64,000 nt of DNA from assembly GCF_905475395.1 (NCBI RefSeq), contig NC_058338.1:9376935-9440934 (forward strand), read 5' to 3'. Numbering within the stretch: the first letter of the stretch is position 1; the number at the start of each line of letters is the position of its first letter. Below are positions 43,857 through 56,054 of the stretch, one piece after another. A model generated the notes under the pieces. That model did no database searches. It was given only the letters and a program-made list of their open reading frames with translations, and was not told the DNA's origin. The stretch is from Chrysoperla carnea (lineage: Eukaryota; Arthropoda; Insecta; Neuroptera; Chrysopidae). The position numbers were made by a program, and so were the translations under genes.

Positions 43857-44415
43857 AACAAGTGAAAATAAACAATTGACTGAGTTAATTGTTGAAATAC
43901 CATGCATAGTCAGTGTTGATTTTTTTATCACATTACACATACAAACATGTGACACATACATAACTGATAATCAAGTATAGTACATATTATAAAATTTCCG
44001 CCTAATTGGCGCCCTCACGGGTAAACAGTGATGTTTACGAAAAAATGTTTCAAACAAAAGTTGTTTAATTTTTGATAAGGAACATTTTTACATTTAAACT
44101 TTTGTTCTATCTCTAACGGTTTACAAGATGGGTTCTACGGACCCAAGACCCAATTGACCTACGTTGCTCATTTACGAACTTGACCTCACTTTTTACGTCC
44201 TAGTACGCTGTAAAAATTTCAGCTCGATATCTTTTTTCGTTTTTGAGTTATCGTGTCCACAGACGGACGGACGGACGGACAACCGGAAATGGACTAATTA
44301 GGTGATTTTATGAACACCTATGACAAAATTTTTTTCCTAGCTTTATTATTTTTAAGTGTTACAAACTTTGGACTAAACTTAATATACTATGTATATTTCA
44401 TATATACATGGTATA
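43857..44415 (-). mobile_element. Family A repeat, full length
   Basis: A complete 559-bp reverse-strand copy. Its microsatellite is five GACG units (44264-44280), unlike the GTCT-type tracts of the other copies. Confidence 0.85.
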
Positions 44416-44929
44416 AATACAGTCAAATTAAGAACCTTATCCTTGCTTGAAGTCGGTTAAAAATTGCCTTAAAGATAATATGTACAAAAAATTTTAAAAA
44501 AATTAGTCAAACAATTTCTTTTTCATAAACACATTATGCTAATTTGCACCCACGAACACTATAAGGCATTCAGTTTAAGATATTATCAAAGCACGCAATC
44601 TTGCTTAACAAAATATCACAGAGTATATAATATATTTATTCAGTTAATAAGTGATTGTGGTAAAGTTTTATTTGCGTGACTTCATCTGATTATGACTGAT
44701 TGTGAGTATAGTGAGACTATATAAGTAATAAGTATGGATGAATTGAGCGAACGAATCATAGTTTATGGCGTAACAATGATTATAAAATATTATGAATATA
44801 AATAAATAAATATAGCCTATTGTCAAATTCGCATAATTTTACTTATTATATTGAACTAATTCACACCAATTCATTTTAAATAATCAAAATTCCTATATTC
44901 AATGGATTACTTTTTTTAACCCCCGAACT

Positions 44930-45260
44930 AAATAAAAAAAACTTTTAACAAAAAGAAAACCGGCTTCAAAAGAAAAACACTTTTCCAAAACAATATGCAC
45001 TAAAAAGTAAAAAAATGACGATAATATAATGTAATTAGAATTATTGTTATTTTTGGAGTCGGTGTCAGCCAAGCTAGTGTAGCAAACTGTTCTGCCAAAG
45101 TTGTTTCCTTGGCTGACACCGACTCCAAAAATAACAATAATTTTAACTACATTATATTATCGTTTTTTTTTTTTGTACTTTTTAGTGCATATTAATTTGT
45201 TTTGGGAAAGTTTTTCTTTTGAAGTCGGTTTTCTTTTTGTTTTGAAGTTTTTTTTTATTT
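44930..45260. mobile_element. Long foldback element, ~145-nt arms and 34-nt loop
   Basis: Left arm 44930-45073 and right arm 45108-45260 are reverse complements at most positions. The inner 57 bp ('acgataatataatgta', 'ttattgttatttttggagtc', 'ggtgtcagccaag') match almost perfectly. Outer parts include 'aagaaaaccggcttcaaaag' against 'cttttgaagtcggttttctt'. The loop is 45074-45107. A transcript would fold into one long hairpin. The 64-codon ORF at 45101 is part of the arm and not a gene. Confidence 0.9.
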
Positions 45261-45584
45261 TGCGATTTTTAGTGAATTTGAAGTACAATAACTAATTTTT
45301 CACTAATAAGAATAATCGAAATCGGTTGGAGTGATATTGTGTTATTCCGTCCTCTTGTTGTGCATATACTTAATGCAAATTTAAGACTTTTATGGTTTTC
45401 TCATGGATGCCGTTGTCAGAACTGGAATGAAATGGGACCACACGGGAAGCATCAGCTTTCAAACAGATAAAGAATCATCAAAATCGGTTTACCCAGTCGA
45501 AAGTTCTTAGGTAACAAACATAAAAAAAAAAACAAAAAAAATACAGTCGAATTGATAATCTCCTCCTTTTTTGTTTGAAGTCGG

Positions 45585-45905
45585 TTAAAAAAGGGGTGTT
45601 ATAAGTTTGACCGCTATGTGTGTGCCTGTGTTTGTCTGTCTGTGGCATTTTTTTGGTTTCATTTAAAAGTTAATTTAACAAAGAGTGTTCTTAGATATGA
45701 CTTAAGATATTGATTTAAGGATTGTTATAAGTTTATAAAGTGTTTATCTGTGCGTCTGTGTGTTTCTCAGTGACATCATAGCCCCTATAAACGGTCGAAC
45801 CGATTTGATTGAGAACATTTTATAGCAAAGTTTCCAAAAACTGGTTTACAAGGATTAAATCGCATTTGTCGGGAGTTTTTTAAATTTTGTAAATTTAACT
45901 TGTTA
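45585..45905 (+). mobile_element. Family E repeat, copy 2
   Basis: It follows 'gaagtcggttaaaaaa' and carries 'gtgttataagtttgaccgct', a GTCTGTCTG tract and a repeated inner half ('ttataagttt..gtgtttatctgtg'). It ends 'gggagttttttaaattttgt'. The proximity to the foldback suggests both belong to one older element. Confidence 0.65.
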
Positions 45906-46470
45906 TTGTTTTATAATTTATTTTTTATTATCCCTCAAATTAAAACTAATTGCCATAATTATTTCACTAATTGAAATCGTATATAGTATGGACAAGTGTT
46001 TCCCATAATTGTTGCATAATTTAATTAATTTTTAATCTGTATATACAAATGTTTAAAAAAAAAAATAGAAGTTATAACCTTAAAAATTTTATATAATTAT
46101 ATTTTTTTCTAAACATTTTATTTAAATGTGGTAATTCCTAAAATGAAAAGGTCAAATTCGTAATACCTTATAAAATAATATATATTGAATATTAGAATAA
46201 TATTATATAGGTAATATAGTATTTATTATTAGATTATTGAAACGTGACATCATAATATCCCTCATATTGATTTTAAATGAGTTAAGTTAAAAGTAAATTA
46301 TATTTAAAATTGTTATGGGAAAGTGATCAAATTTAAGTTATACGTATATATATAAAATGTTTTACTTTTTTAATATCCTCAAATTTGTAAAGGAACATGG
46401 GCTGATTTGAAAGATACATGGGCAAATAGACCGATTTCGAATCCATTTAAGTATAACTTATTTTCTTCAA

Positions 46471-46485
46471 CCCCCCCCCCCCCCC
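46471..46485 (+). repeat. Poly(C) tract of 15
   Basis: Fifteen consecutive C in AT-rich sequence, after 'tttaagtataacttattttc'. It is likely length-variable. Confidence 0.9.
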
Positions 46486-46639
46486 AGATGATGAAAAAAC
46501 AAAGTGAATATACTTGGTATAAAAACGAATGGAGCGTACTTACGGTCAGTGCTCAATAAATTGATTTAAAATATTTTCTACGCATTAATTTTTCAAACTT
46601 ACCTATACTTTCGATAAAAATTAGAGATTGGGGCACGAA

Positions 46640-46890
46640 ATTCGAAGGGAAGGGGGTTGAAACTATAATTACCGCTTTTACTGCTATGTGTGTGTGTATG
46701 TGTCTGTTTGTTTGTCTGTGGCATCATAGCTCCTTAACGGAAGAAAATCGGTTTAGTTTGGAGATAGTAACAAGGACAAAATGAGTCCCAATTAGTTCAA
46801 ACAAAAGGAATATTTCAAAAGGATAGCAATTTTTTTTTGGTAAGAAATATGCCATTAAAAATTTCTCGAATCTTTCAAGTTTTCAAGCAC
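46640..46890 (+). mobile_element. Family E-like repeat, degraded
   Basis: 'ctgctatgtgtgtgtgtatg', 'tgtctgtggcatcatagctc' and 'ggtaagaaatatgcc' resemble family E and the piece at 45755-45800. The alignment is loose. Confidence 0.45.
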
Positions 46891-48895
46891 TAGGGCCCTA
46901 CAGACACGATTATATTTTATAGTTTGCATACCAGTTGGAAACTAGTTTGCAATGAGTCGTTTTTCATGGCCATTTATTAAAAACTTGGGGAAACAAGAAA
47001 CCAGGAGGTTTAAATTTTTGCAATCCAATAATTTAGTTTTAAATTTAGTTTTTCACTTTTTAAATTAAAATTTTTTACTTTTTTGTTTCCTTTAATACTT
47101 CTTAATCTTCACTTTTTGAACACGTCTTTTGTATTTATATACTTAACACTGGTTCTCGGAAAATTTTAAATATAGAATTGTAAAAGGTCAAAAGATAAAA
47201 ATGACAAATATGTAAGAGAATGGCGCTACAATGGGGTTTCAAGTTGATTTACGAAAATTTTTTTGGGAAAATCGCACACAAGTGAGTGCCAAGTTGATTT
47301 ACGAAAACTATAAGAAGAGCGAAATTGTTATGAGAAAAACACCGCCGTCAGATTTCTACATCGAGTAGGATCTAAGAAAAATTACATTGTCTAGTATTAA
47401 TCCGGCACAAAAGGTAAAATAATTTTATATAAAAACACAACTTACCATGATTATAGCCAAAAATAAATTTCCTTAACAAAGATTAATCCAAATTTCGAAA
47501 AAATATTCAAAGATATAACGTAAATCCAAAAAAAAAAAATCTATAAACAAATCAAAATTGACTAGTTACACTTTCTTGTACACTAAAAAAAAAATTATTT
47601 TTTTTCGTTTTAGTAGGGCACTACTTTTTAAATCAAAATTATATATACAATCACTTCACAAAAAATATGATCCAATAATAGCAACAACAATATACAATTT
47701 TTTTATAAAAAACCATATTTTATTATCTCAAAAAAAAACATTTTTGCACTCAACACAAGAAGTTTTACAACAACAATTAAATAAATCGCTGCTAAATTCG
47801 TAAATTAATTAGTAAAAAAAACTAATAAAACCGGTGTAGATATAACAATAAACATACACATTTACTTAAATCAATTATTACATTGTAAAAATATTATATT
47901 CATTTAATTGAAATAAAAGTAAAGTTAAAGTTATAATATTACAGTTAAAATACACTTAAAGGTAAATTTTTTTGAAGTGGGGCTGCTAGCTGGTTCTTGT
48001 ATTGGTAAGAAAACACCGCTAAATCACAAATATATAAACAACAAAGGTAAAGAGCTAAGAGAATGCTAACAAACATACATAGTGCAGATTTATTTTATTA
48101 TTAAGTTAAGAATTTCTTGTCTCAAGAGGTAAGCAAAAGAAGTATCTTATATGCATGAAACAAACGTCTATTACCTATACAACAATCTACATGCATTGGG
48201 AGAATGTATTTTTATTAAAACATGTTGTGTACCTAATAAAAATTACATAATTCATAAGAATTCATTAAGATTCATGAAATAAAAGGTGTATTGTGTAATC
48301 AATGGGTGCGGAAGTTGTGAATTGTCCACGAAATCGGAGTTACAAGCACGAACTAAGATTTATTTATTACTCATGAGAGCGTAATGATGACAATTGATGT
48401 TCCTATTTTAACATTTATTCTCGTTTTTAGGTTTTTACAAGAGAAAGTTAGAACATATCCCTTTAAGGGTTGTTAGAAACTCAATTATTCCATATTTTCC
48501 GTTTTTCCAGGACATTTCTTCCAATGACATTTCAGTCCAGACTTTTAAATTATCCATCCAGCTAATATTTGGATAAATTTATTAATTTTTTTATTCATTG
48601 ATTTAATTATCTCGGAAAGTATGCATCAGAGGAAAATTTGATAAGAAGCTTTTTCATTCGCTTTTATAAATTTAATACAGTAGTGTACTTTTCTACTATC
48701 ATTTATCGAACACCCTGTATAGTAAAATATTCTTTCTCCCCAGGCATCTATAACAACGTACTTGGCTTTCCCAAATTTTTCCTTGACCAAGATATGAACA
48801 TAAGCTAAAAGCTGCTACACTGTTTATGGTTACCTATATCAAAATTTTATTGGTTGGTCGGTGAAAATTCCATCAGTTCCATCAGTTGTATCAAT
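46891..48895. other. Non-coding DNA
   Basis: Two copies of 'caagttgatttacgaaaa' occur 59 bp apart near 47240 and 47299. The 81-codon ORF at 47558 is Lys/Phe/Ile-rich noise. No gene is supported. Confidence 0.4.
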
Positions 48896-49430
48896 TACAT
48901 TAAGGAGATATGCAAGGATTGAATAATACTAAGGATTTCAATAAAACTTTATAAATACATTTTTTGATTAACAAAGTTTCAAAAAATCACAACAAATTCC
49001 TAGGTCATCGGGCTTTTTATTATTGTTTTATCGTTCAAAGTTGGCTGGAAAAATGAAGAATCATATAATTTATCCTTTTCAATTGGATATTTCTATATCG
49101 AAAATTGTAGAGAGTGTGATAAAAAACTATCTAAAATAATAATTGTAGTTTTTAATAATACCATAGAAATATAAGGTTGTCAATGATATAAAAACAAAAT
49201 TTTAATTTAATTATGAGTTGTTCATCATTTGATGAACAGAGACGACTATCGGTAGAGTACTGATGGTTGAAGTGAGATATCTATATAATCAAATTTATAA
49301 TCAACACTGGCACACAATATATTATATATTTTTGTAGTTGCGTGTTATTGTAAAGCTAAAAATAACTCATTACTTGACTACAAAGCATGTATGTACCGTG
49401 CAATAAATCAAAACTTTTTTTAAAATACTG
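48896..49430 (-). mobile_element. Family C repeat, inverted full-length copy
   Basis: It reads in reverse from 'gatatgcaaggattgaataa' to 'gtgcaataaatcaaaacttt'. It is colinear with the copies at 23.8 and 38.1 kb. Confidence 0.85.
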
Positions 49431-49936
49431 TAGGTTTACAATCACCTTAAATTGTAATGTTATTAAAATGATAGTAATGTGATAAAATAATTTTTACGTA
49501 TTAACTACTTAAAAATGAATGTAAAAATCAATATTTCTGATTGAAAGATAAAATAATAAACAATTATACTTCAATTAAATAAAATATGAAGAGAAGTGAA
49601 TTAATTGTATTACTGAAGGCCGACAACATTTCATTTAGTTTTTTGGATAATGAAATATGTAGTAAGTTTTATTAGGATTATGTTATAGTTCGCTTTTTTT
49701 ATGAAATTAATATATAGGTATGTTTGGTATACATTCAGAAATCTTTTTAAAAACAAATAGAATTTTATCAAATAAATAAATTTTTACTTCCATCAAAATA
49801 TTATTTTAACCCATTAGTGCTCGCGTTATGAACATATGTGGTCGAAACTTTTTCTATCTTCATATAATTTCATCTATTTTCGAATTATGAATTTTTCAGA
49901 TTTTTCAACCTATCTAAAGTTTAAAAAATATATTAA

Positions 49937-50555
49937 CCACTAATTTTGGGTAATTCTTTTCACTTGTGATGTCAATTTTTCGCTAGCTATCACTTATGTG
50001 CTTAATTTCGGGACCAGGACTCCACATTCTTGAAATTTATTAGAGCTAGGTTAATTTTGATCTCAAATTTAAAAATAATGACACAAATTTAGTAGGATTA
50101 CATACTTGGTTTATCAAAATTGGATAAAATTTTAATGTGATAGAGCAAAATAAAATTTTTTGGATTCTAATTACGTCATTAGGTCAAAAAATTCGATTTT
50201 TTTGATAACACAGGCAAATTTTATCCGATCTTATTCGAATTTTTTTTGAAACCCACTAATTTTGGATCATTCTTTTCAGCAATTTTTTGCTAGCTATCAC
50301 TTATGTGCTTAATTCCGAGACTAGGACTCCACATTCTTGAAATCTATTAAAGCTTGGTTAATTTTGATAAAAAGGTAGGTTAATTAAGGTAAAATGCCAC
50401 GATTAGAGCAACTCTCCCCCCATTTTGCCTTTACTTTTATGTTAAATACTATCAGTATACGAATTTTCATCAAAATCATTAGAGCCGATCCCGATATATA
50501 TAAGGCGCAATCTTAATACTTGTCACCGGCGTTATGTACCCTCATTACGGCCCTG
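49937..50555 (-). repeat. S315 repeat, 1.4 units plus terminal module
   Basis: 'ccactaattttg' at 49937 and 50253 gives a period of 316 bp. Here the CRE is mutated to TTACGTCA. From about 50385 the same terminal module as at 42055 follows, ending 'ttacggccctgag'. This confirms that array and module move together. Confidence 0.85.
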
Positions 50556-52295
50556 AGAAAAAAGAATCAGAGATATTCGTCTGAAAATCACTGTTCGGCT
50601 TACTAATAAATTTTAGTTAAAAAGAGAAATTAAATTTTTATTTTAATTTTCAAGGAAAGATAAGTAAGTAAAGATTTCTTGAAAAGAATTTTTAATTTTT
50701 TTTTAGCCAGTTCTTATTATTATTCTCTATGGGAGTAAATTGAATATTTCACATAAAAAATATTCTTTATTTTCTCGTTTATATAAATTTTTATTACATA
50801 TTCATCTACAAATCTCTCAAGTTCATTATTATTAATATAATATCCTATTGTTTTGATATATTAAATGTGAAAATATTATCCATAGAGAGATAGTAAAAAT
50901 CAAAAATGTCTCGAATAAATTATTTTGATCGATGATATATTTTTTATTTTCTGATTGAAAGTTATTGTTTTTATTCCGAAAATGGAAATCGATAATTCTC
51001 TTCACTAACTCAAGTAGACGTTATCGTTTTGTTTGTTTAATTACTTATTCTTATTCTACCCGCAAATTCCGCACTTAACTAATTTTGAGCCTCAATGACT
51101 TTCAGTTTTATAAGTTTTAGTCCAGGCACAGTAGTGATTATTTTTTTTGGTGATTATCTTCTGTGTAAACACAAATAATACAGATGATTTCACAGGTAAT
51201 TTTGTTTCGTACTGTGATATAAATTCGCACTTTGGTGTTTAAGTGTTTAAAAGAAATATAATATCTTGCATAAAATAAATTTCAAATTTCTCATTCTCGG
51301 GCACTTCATCTTAAGGACATCCGTAGACTTTGATATTGCATGCCAAGCTTAAAATTGATGAATATCTATCGAGCAAGACATGCAAATAAGAAGATAATTG
51401 ACAAGAAATGTTAAAGGGCTTGTCATCCATTAACAATTTTCATAAAAGTCTAAGCTACAGCCTCTGAAATTTCTATCTTTGATCAAATGAATTGTCTTGT
51501 CGCCAGACCTATTACTATTGATAACTGGGAGTTGCAACCATCCAACCCGGGAAATGGACCCGTTATCAGTAGTTAGAATTTGAACTACCAGATGGCAATA
51601 GTTGTACTTGTCATTTTTAAAGGTCAATTCAAATATTCAAATTCAAATCAGTTAAATCCCGCCAACTGGCGATAAAAATTCGTATTAATTAAAACAGGAA
51701 GTGGACCGCTTTTTCAGTAGTTCCAATTTAGACTACCAGGTTACTTACCATTTATCAATAATAGATCAATCAATGCAATCGGAAAGTTATTGATTTGAAG
51801 CCAGAGGACTTTGTCCATCATGGCTTGTTTTGTTTTGTTATTATTCTGCACAAAGAGAGGTGGAATACCAAAAAAATACCACAGCATCAGTATTGAGATA
51901 GATAATATGTGACAATCGCTTGTTCTTTTTGATTCGGAGTAGTAAACTGTCTGTAGAAGTAGGGAACAGCGCTATTACAGTATTATAATACCATCATTTT
52001 TTATTTACACTTAGCATAAATAGTGTTTCTGATAGGTTATAAAAAGAACATAAAAAAAAAACTAAACCGTAAAGATTTCACATTAATCAAATTATTACAC
52101 TTGACAAATTTTTATTTACAAAAACAACATTTCGTCAAAAAGCAAGTCAAGTCAATAAATATTGAGAAATATTATAAACCTGTATTTCTGTTTTTAAAAT
52201 ATTTAAGTATGAAGTTCACGAAGAATTAATAAACTAAAAAGTGTTATAGCCTTTAACCTCATAGAAGAGGTTAAACGCGCTACTTAAATGATATT
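50556..52295. other. Non-coding DNA with a Tigger-like leader fragment
   Basis: 51025-51125 matches the leader of the Tigger-like pseudogene near 35 kb ('cttattcttattctacccgc', 'tttcagtttta'). Two related segments near 51545-51600 and 51700-51745 ('gga.tggacc.gtt.tcagtag') form a local duplication. No gene is supported; the 65- and 68-codon ORFs have no domain. Confidence 0.45.
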
Positions 52296-52844
52296 TATAC
52301 CATGCATATATGTAATATGCAAGGTATACTAAGTTTAGTCCCAAGTTTTTATACCATGCATATATGTAATATGCAAGGTATACTAAGTTTAGTCCCAAGT
52401 TTGTAACGCTTACCTAATTAGCCCATTTCCGGTTGTCCGTCCGTCCGTCCGCCTGTGGACACGATAACTCAAAAACGAAAAAAGATATCAAGCTGAAATT
52501 TTTACAGCGTACTCAGGACCTAAAAAGTGAGGTCGAGTTCGTAAATGAGCAACATAGCTCAATTGGGTCATGACCTATGGATTCGTAGAACCCATCTTGT
52601 AAACCGTTTGAGATAGAACAAAAGTTTAAATGTAAAAAATGTTCCTTATAAAAAAATAAACAACTTTTGTTTGAAACGTTTTTTCGTAAACATCACTGTT
52701 TACCCGTGAGGGCGTAAATTAGACGTAAATTGTATAGTATGTATTATATAAATTGTATATGTATGTGCAATGAGTAATCAACACATGGTATTTATGCATG
52801 GTATTTCAACAATTAACTAAGTCAATTGTTTGTTTTCACTTGTT
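52296..52844 (+). mobile_element. Family A repeat, full length with duplicated start
   Basis: A complete copy whose first 54 bp are duplicated in tandem (units start at 52296 and 52350). The body follows the reference order to 'tgttttcacttgtt', with a GTCC-type microsatellite near 52435. Confidence 0.85.
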
Positions 52845-55010
52845 AATCAATTAATTTTCATCGAATTACAAAAAAACACATGTGTGTAACTAAAATAAAG
52901 AATTACTTTCAAATTCTTTTGAATACCTACCCAAATAAAATTGAATATGGAACTGTATCTATTAATTTAATTTTTTCAATAATAAAGTTTTGTAGGTAGA
53001 TATTAAATCAGAAAGTAAGAAAATAATTTTATTTTTTTTTTAAATATCTAATTTGGAAAATAAAACACTTCCATATTTAGATTTTTAAAATTGTGTCAAA
53101 TTAACATCAGATTTTTCAACGAATAGAAATTTCACAATTTTTTTTTTTTTAAATAAATATATATAGACATTTTTATCGAGTGTTCGGTTTAGTGATTGCA
53201 AAACAACCAAAAAAAAAAAAAGATTGAATGCGAGTGACACTTCATTATTCAGATGTCGTTCGTGGGCAAGTGTTCAGAACTAAGTGTTTTTTCGATTAGC
53301 TCATGGGTGTTAAATTAATTTCTTATCAAGGGTTCAATAACTATTCAATCAAGGGACACCGTTTCAATCGTTCAGATCATGATTAGAACGCCAGGCGCGT
53401 TTCAGCACCGCTCAACATTAAGATGCAACAACACATATTTTTTGGATAACATAAAACCGTCTATAACTAACATGTTGAAAATTTTTCTTCTAACCACAAT
53501 ATCATCCCGCCCCTTCACCTTGTAAAATTCGACATATTTAACCGAATGACCTAGAGGAATTTGGAGATTGGTCAAAAACTACCCCCATCGTTTAAGTCGA
53601 ACTCTCACAACGATTTTCTTTGATCGACAATTCCTTGCAAAATTGTAAAATTCCGCTATAGGAACTAAATCGAAAGGTTGTCTCCTATGTTCACGTATGC
53701 TTATCCTTTGGTCGCAAATCCCCCTCCCCCCAAATTTGAAGATTTCCACTGGCATTACCAAAACCTAGAGATGCAAATATAAAAGTTGGGAGGCTTTGAT
53801 TTCAGGCTGAAGATTGATCGAAAGCTGTCATCTACGTTCAATTTCTAAAAGTATAAATCTCCAGAGAGTTAGGCTTGAACGTGAGGGGTGGTTTTCGACC
53901 AATTTTCAAAGAATGCCAGATCTTAGATTTGCATTTTTCAATTTTGGTTATACTTTTAGAATGTTACAATTTTGAAGGAGAGTTGCTGCCCAAGGATAAG
54001 CCTGGAAGGAATCAGACTTGAACGAAGTCCAACTTCTTAGCTATTCATGATCTTTAGACTCAATTTTACCCCGGGATATATGTACACATACTTTTAAAAA
54101 ATTTACCAAAAAGAAAATTGTCAAAAAAAGACGTTGATAAGTTTGCTGCAAAATAGTTAAACAATCGACTTCAAGGTAAATTTCTTGTTTATCAGTTAGA
54201 ATACCAGTAGAATAAGATGCGAAAATATAGAAACCGAATATCTAGAGGACCCAATTTCGATTCCCGGCCACTGTATAATTTTTTCGTTTTTCCTATTAGA
54301 AAATTATAATAACATTTTGTTTGATAAAAAAAATGAAATGAAAATTAAAAATGGATATTTCTATTTGAATAACTTCAAGGTCAATTTCGCAAGTTCATCA
54401 CTTTTCAAAATTTTTTTAACCCTCCATCTTTTGTTACAAATCATTTTGTCTAAAAACTATTTTTCGAATATAATTTTGAGATGTCGGTAATTTTTCACTA
54501 CTGTTTTGTGTCAAAATTTTAGAATACAATTTTTATTTTTTATAATTTTGTATAAACTGTTAGAATAGACTTTCATGATTTAAATCTTCTTTATAGACAT
54601 ATTTTTATAATTAATTACATATCTCAACAACAAAAAATGTATGGAAGTCAAAATTCATATTCCAAATTCCATATAGAACTGGTTTTTATTTTGTGTTGAC
54701 CATGAATTAATAATAATAATAATTTTCAATTTTATATACTTTAGTAATAACTAATGACTTTTTGTAAAAAGAGTCAACTCAACTACAGGTGTAACAAGTA
54801 CCAAGTATTGTATACCTTTGCGAATCGGTGAATATAATTATTAAATTATATACGAAAATATTATTATAACCACTAGACCTGTCCACTAAATAGAAATAGG
54901 AATGTGACTCAAAAAAGTATACGTTTTTTCCTGCAAATAGAGGGTTTGGAAAGAAAACTTTAAATTTACAAGTGAGAGAAACTGAATCGCCTGAAACTGA
55001 ATAACACAGT
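52845..55010. other. Non-coding DNA
   Basis: 53460-54060 is less AT-rich, with several pyrimidine tracts and no ORF over 60 codons. It may be an old element. I cannot name it. Confidence 0.35.
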
Positions 55011-55700
55011 CAAGCTGATCTGGTTACCAGGCCACTCTGGAGTTGAAGTAGCGGACTTCGTGGCATAAAAGGGGTCGTCTCAAACATCCCTTCCATGTGC
55101 AATTACATTACTATATTCGTCGACAGGCAAGCAGCGCTAAAATCTTTCAACTCAGTCTACTTAGTCTCAAAGGTAGCACTGAATTAGTGAATGTCCTTAA
55201 ACGAGCTGGCGGAACAAATGTAAACCTGGTATGGATATTTGGACACAATAACATTCTGGGAAATTGTGAAGTTGACAAGCTTGCAAGAAATGGCACAATG
55301 CTGCCGGACACAAGCATCAATAGATATCCGAGAGTTTCATTTGCGAACTGCAAGTTGCTCCTCAAACAGGATACCTTAAAAATGACCAATCATAGATGGA
55401 GGGAAGAATGTATTTGTGGTACTACAAGACAAATATGGTCTGAGTATGAACACTTGGGCCTGACAGTGTATCATGACTGTCAGACCCAAGCAGGAGCTGT
55501 CACAGTGAGGAAGATGACTCACTCTCTGTCACTTCCTAGCTCTTGCCACGAGAAGGTAGACTCATTTGAGACAGCCTTTCTTTGAAAATCTCCCCGGCCT
55601 GACGTACGTTGACGTCAAAACACTCCTACTATTCCTAAACAGCTTCAAATGGTTCACGGAATACTGGCCGGAGACAGCCACTCTAATCTAACCTAATCTA
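55011..55700 (+). mobile_element. Rearranged LINE 3' end, sister of the 25-kb copy
   Basis: A fragment with LIWLPGHSGV..AD (RNase H end) stands before a second fragment with RQAALKSFNSVY, then WIFGHNNILGNCEVDKLARN and LPDTSIN..FANCKLLLKQD. The second fragment is colinear with 25150-25530. It ends 'ctctaatctaacctaatct', like the TAACC tail of the 25-kb copy. Having the RNase H end before the middle means two insertions or a rearrangement. Stops and frameshifts make it inactive. Confidence 0.8.
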
Positions 55701-56054
55701 CATTGATTAAAAATAATTTTTGAAGAAAGATGGAATCGTCCAGTAAAGCGGACGCGTAACGACTGTTATCAAATAAATCAAAAAAAAAATATTAAACGTG
55801 TTTTTCAATGAGAAAATTTACAGTTAAAAATATAGACAAAAAATGTTTGAAGATGACGATTAAAGTATTTAAAATAATTAATAAAAATATAATAAGTGGT
55901 ATTAGATCATGATTATGTAGATTTATAGATACTGTATAAAATCAGATATAATAGGTATAGATATACTCCCATCAAATTCGTTGATATTTACTTTTAAATT
56001 TTGGGTATAGCAATGCCACCCATGCCAAATTTTTCTTTTTACCTGTAGAATAAA
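55701..56054. other. Non-coding AT-rich DNA
   Basis: No gene or repeat is recognised. Confidence 0.4.

Noticed and set aside
44260-44280. GACG repeats as a CRISPR-like or regulatory array
   Set aside because: It is a 4-bp microsatellite inside a family A transposon copy; there are no spacers.
45101-45295. 64-codon ORF, Phe/Leu-rich
   Set aside because: It is part of the right arm of the foldback; the hydrophobic look comes from poly-T tracts.
54240-54285. tRNA-like 3' end (ttcgattcccggcc)
   Set aside because: No matching acceptor stem, D-arm or anticodon arm could be found upstream.
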